From: Clostridia bacterium
GTDB lineage: Bacteria > Bacillota_A > Clostridia > UMGS1810
Length of the DNA: 9,314 bases
Direction: 5' to 3'
Assembly: GCA_017437345.1 (NCBI GenBank)
Contig: JAFSBJ010000123.1
Span: 1 to 9,314, forward strand
Both the position numbers and the translations under genes were made by a program. Below the pieces are notes generated by a model, which saw only the letters and a list, made by a program, of their open reading frames with translations, did not search any database and was not told the origin of the DNA. This document shows, in pieces, positions 6,770-9,314 of the stretch (positions are counted from its first letter, which is position 1; the number at the start of each line of letters is the position of its first letter).

Positions 6770-8383
6770 TTATATATCTACATCTGTTTTAACCGTTTTA
6801 CACTTAAATACATTGCATATACCGTCGCTATGGTCATCTACATAATTATTTTCAAAAACAAAGCTTTCTGTATTATTTATATAAGCCAAAAATCCTTTGC
6901 AGTTTTTAAATTCATTATCTCTTACTTCTATTTTCCCATGATAAAACTTATCTTTCTCAGTTTTTTCTTTTGGCATAACCATTATAACTGAGTTTCCGGC
7001 ATCGCAGTATTTACAATTGTCAAAAATATTATTGCAGATTAAAACATCATTTGTCCTGCCGGATTCATACCAGAATACTCCATCTGACTCAAATTTAATT
7101 GCAGCTCCGGTTGTGCCTTTGAAATAATTATTCTTTATTATAATTTTCCCTGAAGAAGCAAGAAGCATTCCTCGGCCTCGTACATTATTTATTCTGCAAT
7201 TTTCAAATGTGATATCAGGAACCCACGAAATTTCGTCTGCTACATCTCCAATGCGGATATTATCAGTATTTTCATTCAGAGTAATTTCAGTTATTTCAAG
7301 GTTGATTCTCTTTGCTGATAAAACTTTGTACTCACCATTTGGAAGAAGGGTATGGGGATCACATGTCTGGATTACATCTCCACCTCTTACAATATCAATT
7401 CCTTTTTGATCGGTGTTAACCTGCTTTACTAAAATCGAATTCTTATTTTTAGCTATAATTTTTAAATACATACTGTGTATATTTAGAGCATCATCAAGCT
7501 GACTGTCGAAGACAGAGTTTTTTATATTTATTTTGCCTTTACAATGCACAAAATGGGTAGCATCAACATTTATTGAATGACACCTTTTTCCTTCGGGGCA
7601 TATTGTTAGACCTTCGATTGATATAGTGTCACAGTTTTGAGCAATCACGCCCATCCCTACTCCACTATGCATATTGATATTTTCTATTTTGGTATTTAGC
7701 GAGTTGTCTATGAAAATATTAGCAGCCACACGACTTCCGGAATTAAAGAGTATTCTTTGTCCGGGATAAACCCTTACAGGCAAATTTTCTGCTGTGATTG
7801 TGCCATTTTGGGTGCTTTTGAAAACTATTCTTTCTGCGTCGTCATCGGGTGCAATATAATAATCTCCGGCTTTACCCTGAGTTATTTTCCCATTTTCATC
7901 ATATACAATCATAAAACGAAGCTTATAATTATCTTGTGAATAGTCACCTTCATACAATTCACCACAATGAATAAAGGTTTTACCAAAAGTCGGATAAAGC
8001 TCTGCGCTGTTTTCATTTGATGCTACAACATCAAATTGAGCTGTTAGGGTTCTGAGTGATTTAAAGCTACAATTCTTAAAGCTTATGTTTTTACTATTTG
8101 CAATAATCACCGGTGTAATTAAATCATGAAAAACAAACTCACTTCCGCCGCCATCGATAGTAAAATTTTCAAATTCTTTTATAAGAAACAGGCAACGATT
8201 AAATCCGCAAGAAGAATGATTAGACATGCAGCATACATAGTCCGGAGCATTCTGAGAGAAAATATGGTATGTGTTTTTATCAAACACCAATGAATCTTCA
8301 TTATTTTCATAGCAATACAAAAGGACATTGTATATATTGTATGCAATATCGTCACTTATTGCGAATTGATTATAGTTTACCAT
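6770..8383 (-). CDS. GH110-like right-handed beta-helix glycosidase, probable cytoplasmic alpha-1,3-galactosidase
   Basis: A 537-residue protein built from parallel beta-helix repeats (many N-x-F/I-x-N-C turns, such as ISFKNCSF, IKNSVF, FENCRI, IIIKNNYF, EVRDNEF). The core matches my knowledge of family GH110: HSINVDATHFVHCKG (270-284), then FDSQLDDALNIHS (292-304), VRGRGMLLAS (401-410) and FWYESGRTNDVLICNN (437-452). Asp274, Asp297 and Asp298 have the 23/24-residue spacing that I recall for the catalytic aspartates of characterised GH110 enzymes. Two non-helix insertions (about 140-215 and 305-390) fit the small barrel domains of that family. GH110 enzymes release galactose from alpha-1,3-galactosyl ends, as in blood group B, linear B or carrageenan-derived disaccharides. 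Known members are mostly secreted, but this one has no signal peptide, so it should act on imported oligosaccharides. The start ATG has AGGAGGTG (8389-8396) 5 bases upstream. It is the first gene of a three-gene operon. A pectinase-like or other beta-helix function is the alternative. Confidence 0.82.
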   Translation of the reverse strand: MVNYNQFAISDDIAYNIYNVLLYCYENNEDSLVFDKNTYHIFSQNAPDYVCCMSNHSSCGFNRCLFLIKEFENFTIDGGGSEFVFHDLITPVIIANSKNISFKNCSFKSLRTLTAQFDVVASNENSAELYPTFGKTFIHCGELYEGDYSQDNYKLRFMIVYDENGKITQGKAGDYYIAPDDDAERIVFKSTQNGTITAENLPVRVYPGQRILFNSGSRVAANIFIDNSLNTKIENINMHSGVGMGVIAQNCDTISIEGLTICPEGKRCHSINVDATHFVHCKGKINIKNSVFDSQLDDALNIHSMYLKIIAKNKNSILVKQVNTDQKGIDIVRGGDVIQTCDPHTLLPNGEYKVLSAKRINLEITEITLNENTDNIRIGDVADEISWVPDITFENCRINNVRGRGMLLASSGKIIIKNNYFKGTTGAAIKFESDGVFWYESGRTNDVLICNNIFDNCKYCDAGNSVIMVMPKEKTEKDKFYHGKIEVRDNEFKNCKGFLAYINNTESFVFENNYVDDHSDGICNVFKCKTVKTDVDI

Positions 8384-8403
8384 AACTACACCTCCTGAGA
8401 TTA

Positions 8404-8430
8404 TAGTAAAAACAAGTCCTGTTTTTACTA
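8404..8430. repeat. Perfect 11-bp inverted repeat in the GH110 operon leader
   Basis: Left arm TAGTAAAAACA (8404-8414) and right arm TGTTTTTACTA (8420-8430) match perfectly around a 5-base centre AGTCC. The repeat lies downstream of the predicted start of transcription of the GH110 operon (about 8459) and ends only 7 bases before its ribosome binding site (8389-8396). It is low in GC and no run of T follows on the minus strand, so it does not look like an intrinsic terminator. It could be an operator for a dimeric repressor or an mRNA hairpin next to the translation start. Confidence 0.75.
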
Positions 8431-8465
8431 GTTTAACAATTTTTTAATCTATTATTCTTAATTTT

Positions 8466-8493
8466 ATTATAAATCGCACAAGGTTTTATTCAA
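8466..8493 (-). promoter_or_regulatory. Sigma-A promoter for the GH110-AraC-hydrolase operon
   Basis: On the minus strand a perfect -10 TATAAT (8471-8466) follows a weak -35 TTGAAT (8493-8488, 4 of 6) with a 16-bp spacer. Transcription would start near 8459, with a leader of about 75 bases that contains the inverted repeat at 8404-8430. A weak -35 with a strong -10 fits a promoter that depends on an activator such as the divergent AraC protein (inference). Confidence 0.6.
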
Positions 8494-8531
8494 TATAAAA
8501 TATTGTTTTTATATGGACAAAATTGCGATTT
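8471..8531. promoter_or_regulatory. Paired 8-bp inverted motif, one copy inside each divergent promoter
   Basis: AAATCGCA at 8471-8478 and its exact reverse complement TGCGATTT at 8524-8531 are separated by 45 bp. Read in the direction of transcription, each promoter carries TGCGATTT in the spacer between -35 and -10: immediately beside the -10 for the GH110 operon and 5 bp before the -10 for the AraC gene. Equivalent placement in both promoters suggests a shared regulator site, possibly for autoregulation by the divergent AraC protein. This is inference; only the repeat itself is seen directly. Confidence 0.45.
8491..8505. repeat. Palindrome CAATATAAAATATTG at the centre of the divergent region
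   Basis: Two perfect 6-bp arms, CAATAT (8491-8496) and ATATTG (8500-8505), flank three A. The palindrome overlaps the -35 of the GH110 promoter (8493-8488), and its centre at 8498 almost coincides with the midpoint (8501) of the flanking TGCGATTT pair. It is AT-rich, so chance occurrence is possible, but its position is what an operator would have. Confidence 0.4.
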
Positions 8532-8542
8532 TATGTTATTAT
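8514..8542 (+). promoter_or_regulatory. Candidate extended -10 promoter for the third AraC gene
   Basis: A -35 TGGACA (8514-8519) and a -10 TATTAT (8537-8542), both 5 of 6 consensus, have a 17-bp spacer. A TG at 8534-8535, one base ahead of the -10, makes it an extended -10 promoter. Transcription would begin near 8549, leaving only about 11 bases before the ATG at 8560, which is unusually short. Confidence 0.5.
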
Positions 8543-8559
8543 CTGCTTGGGTGATAATA

Positions 8560-9314
8560 ATGAAACTATTTCTTGAAGGAAATTATACTACGCCGGAGCG
8601 TGAAAGCAAAAAATACATAGAAGTCAGCAGTTGCGGATGTTATGAGAATATTACGCATTTTTGCACATTGCGTGAAAACGGGCGCATTGACTATCAGCTT
8701 ATATATGTTAAAGACGGAAAAATGCAGGTAAATACTAAATCAGAAAAATATGTTTTAAACGCAGGAGATATCATACTATACAGACCCGGCGTGATGCAGA
8801 ATTATTATTCCGATGGTGATAGTGTTACCTTTTATTATATTCATTTCACAGGCACCGGAGTTTGTGATATGCTTTCTTTTTTTAAAGAAGATTATTATTC
8901 AATTGGTGACTTTTATGAGCTTGAATCATTTTGCAGATCGTATTATGAGTCAAACTGGATTATGGAGAATGTCAACGACATGGTTTATGAAGGAAAGCTT
9001 ATTATGCTTTTTGGAATAATATCTGACAAAATAGCAGCAGGCTATTTCCCTAATGATAAAGATTTTTCAAAAATAAAGAAAGCGGTTTATCATATTAACA
9101 CAAACTACAAAAAGAAATTAAGCGTTGATGAATTGGCGAAAATGTGTAATATGAGTAAGTATTATTTTATAAAAATGTTTAAAAATGCAATGGGAGTTAC
9201 ACCACAAAATTATCACACCCTTCTTATTATGGAATACAGCAAGCTCATGCTTACTGATACCAAGATGAATATTAGTGAAATAGCAAACAGTCTGGGGGTT
9301 TACGACAGTTTGTA
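8560..9314 (+). CDS. AraC-family transcription regulator, cupin type (3' end beyond the window)
   Basis: An open frame of 251 codons runs from ATG 8560 to the window edge without a stop; I translated it by hand. The N-terminal half is an AraC-type cupin (about residues 20-100: YQLIYVKDGKM, LNAGDIILYRPG, VTFYYIHFTG). The C-terminal DNA-binding domain begins near residue 167. Its first helix-turn-helix reads LSVDELAKMCNMSKYYFIKMFK, followed by GVTPQNYH. The second unit, NISEIANSLGVYDSL, is cut by the edge about 25-35 residues before the expected end. So the gene is truncated by the window, with no sign of being broken. It is divergent from the GH110 operon and is the likely regulator of that operon and of itself (inference). 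The start is supported by a weak GGGTGA (8549-8554) 5 bases upstream. An in-frame GTG at 8551 is possible but has no binding site before it. Confidence 0.92.
   Translation, partial: MKLFLEGNYTTPERESKKYIEVSSCGCYENITHFCTLRENGRIDYQLIYVKDGKMQVNTKSEKYVLNAGDIILYRPGVMQNYYSDGDSVTFYYIHFTGTGVCDMLSFFKEDYYSIGDFYELESFCRSYYESNWIMENVNDMVYEGKLIMLFGIISDKIAAGYFPNDKDFSKIKKAVYHINTNYKKKLSVDELAKMCNMSKYYFIKMFKNAMGVTPQNYHTLLIMEYSKLMLTDTKMNISEIANSLGVYDSL

Noticed and set aside
8400..8405. Second TATAAT on the minus strand as the promoter of the GH110 operon
   Set aside because: No acceptable -35 lies 16-18 bp upstream, and transcription would start inside the ribosome binding site.
8813..9019. Plus-strand open frame of 68 codons near the right end
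   Set aside because: It lies in another frame within the third AraC gene, whose real frame from 8560 is not closed only because the window ends.

Overview
The window looks like an accessory carbohydrate-use locus from a low-GC, probably gut-associated Firmicute (class Clostridia). This is inferred from AT-rich intergenic DNA, strong AGGAGG-type ribosome binding sites, sigma-A-like promoters and a dense set of AraC-family regulators beside cytoplasmic glycoside hydrolases. No rRNA, tRNA, CRISPR array, insertion sequence or phage gene is visible. None of the proteins whose N-terminus can be read begins with a signal peptide, so the enzymes should act inside the cell on imported oligosaccharides. 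No transporter lies in the window.

Layout, left to right. Minus strand 1-128: the start of an unrecognised gene that runs off the left edge, 23 bp downstream of a family GH4 MelA-like alpha-galactosidase (152-1471, minus). Divergent from it is an MsmR/RafR-type AraC regulator (1601-2371, plus); the 129-bp gap holds two overlapping face-to-face promoters. Convergent with that regulator, 17 bp away, is a 908-residue GH2-type glycosidase (2389-5115, minus) with its own promoter at 5222-5250. Upstream of that promoter is a tight three-gene minus-strand operon: a GH110-like right-handed beta-helix protein (6770-8383), a short AraC-type regulator that begins where the sensor domain of its relatives would end (6055-6744), and an alpha/beta hydrolase (5297-6049). 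Divergent from the operon is a third AraC regulator (8560 to the right edge, plus), cut off inside its second helix-turn-helix.

Proposed working model (inference). Galactose-rich oligosaccharides enter the cell. The GH110-like protein removes alpha-1,3-linked galactose, the GH4 enzyme removes other alpha-galactosides, the GH2 enzyme removes a beta-linked sugar, and the alpha/beta hydrolase may strip acyl groups. Each enzyme cluster is paired with its own AraC regulator. The most interesting parts are the cytoplasmic GH110-like gene with its preserved aspartate pattern, the sensor-less regulator embedded in its operon, and the symmetric, repeat-rich regulatory region at 8384-8559.
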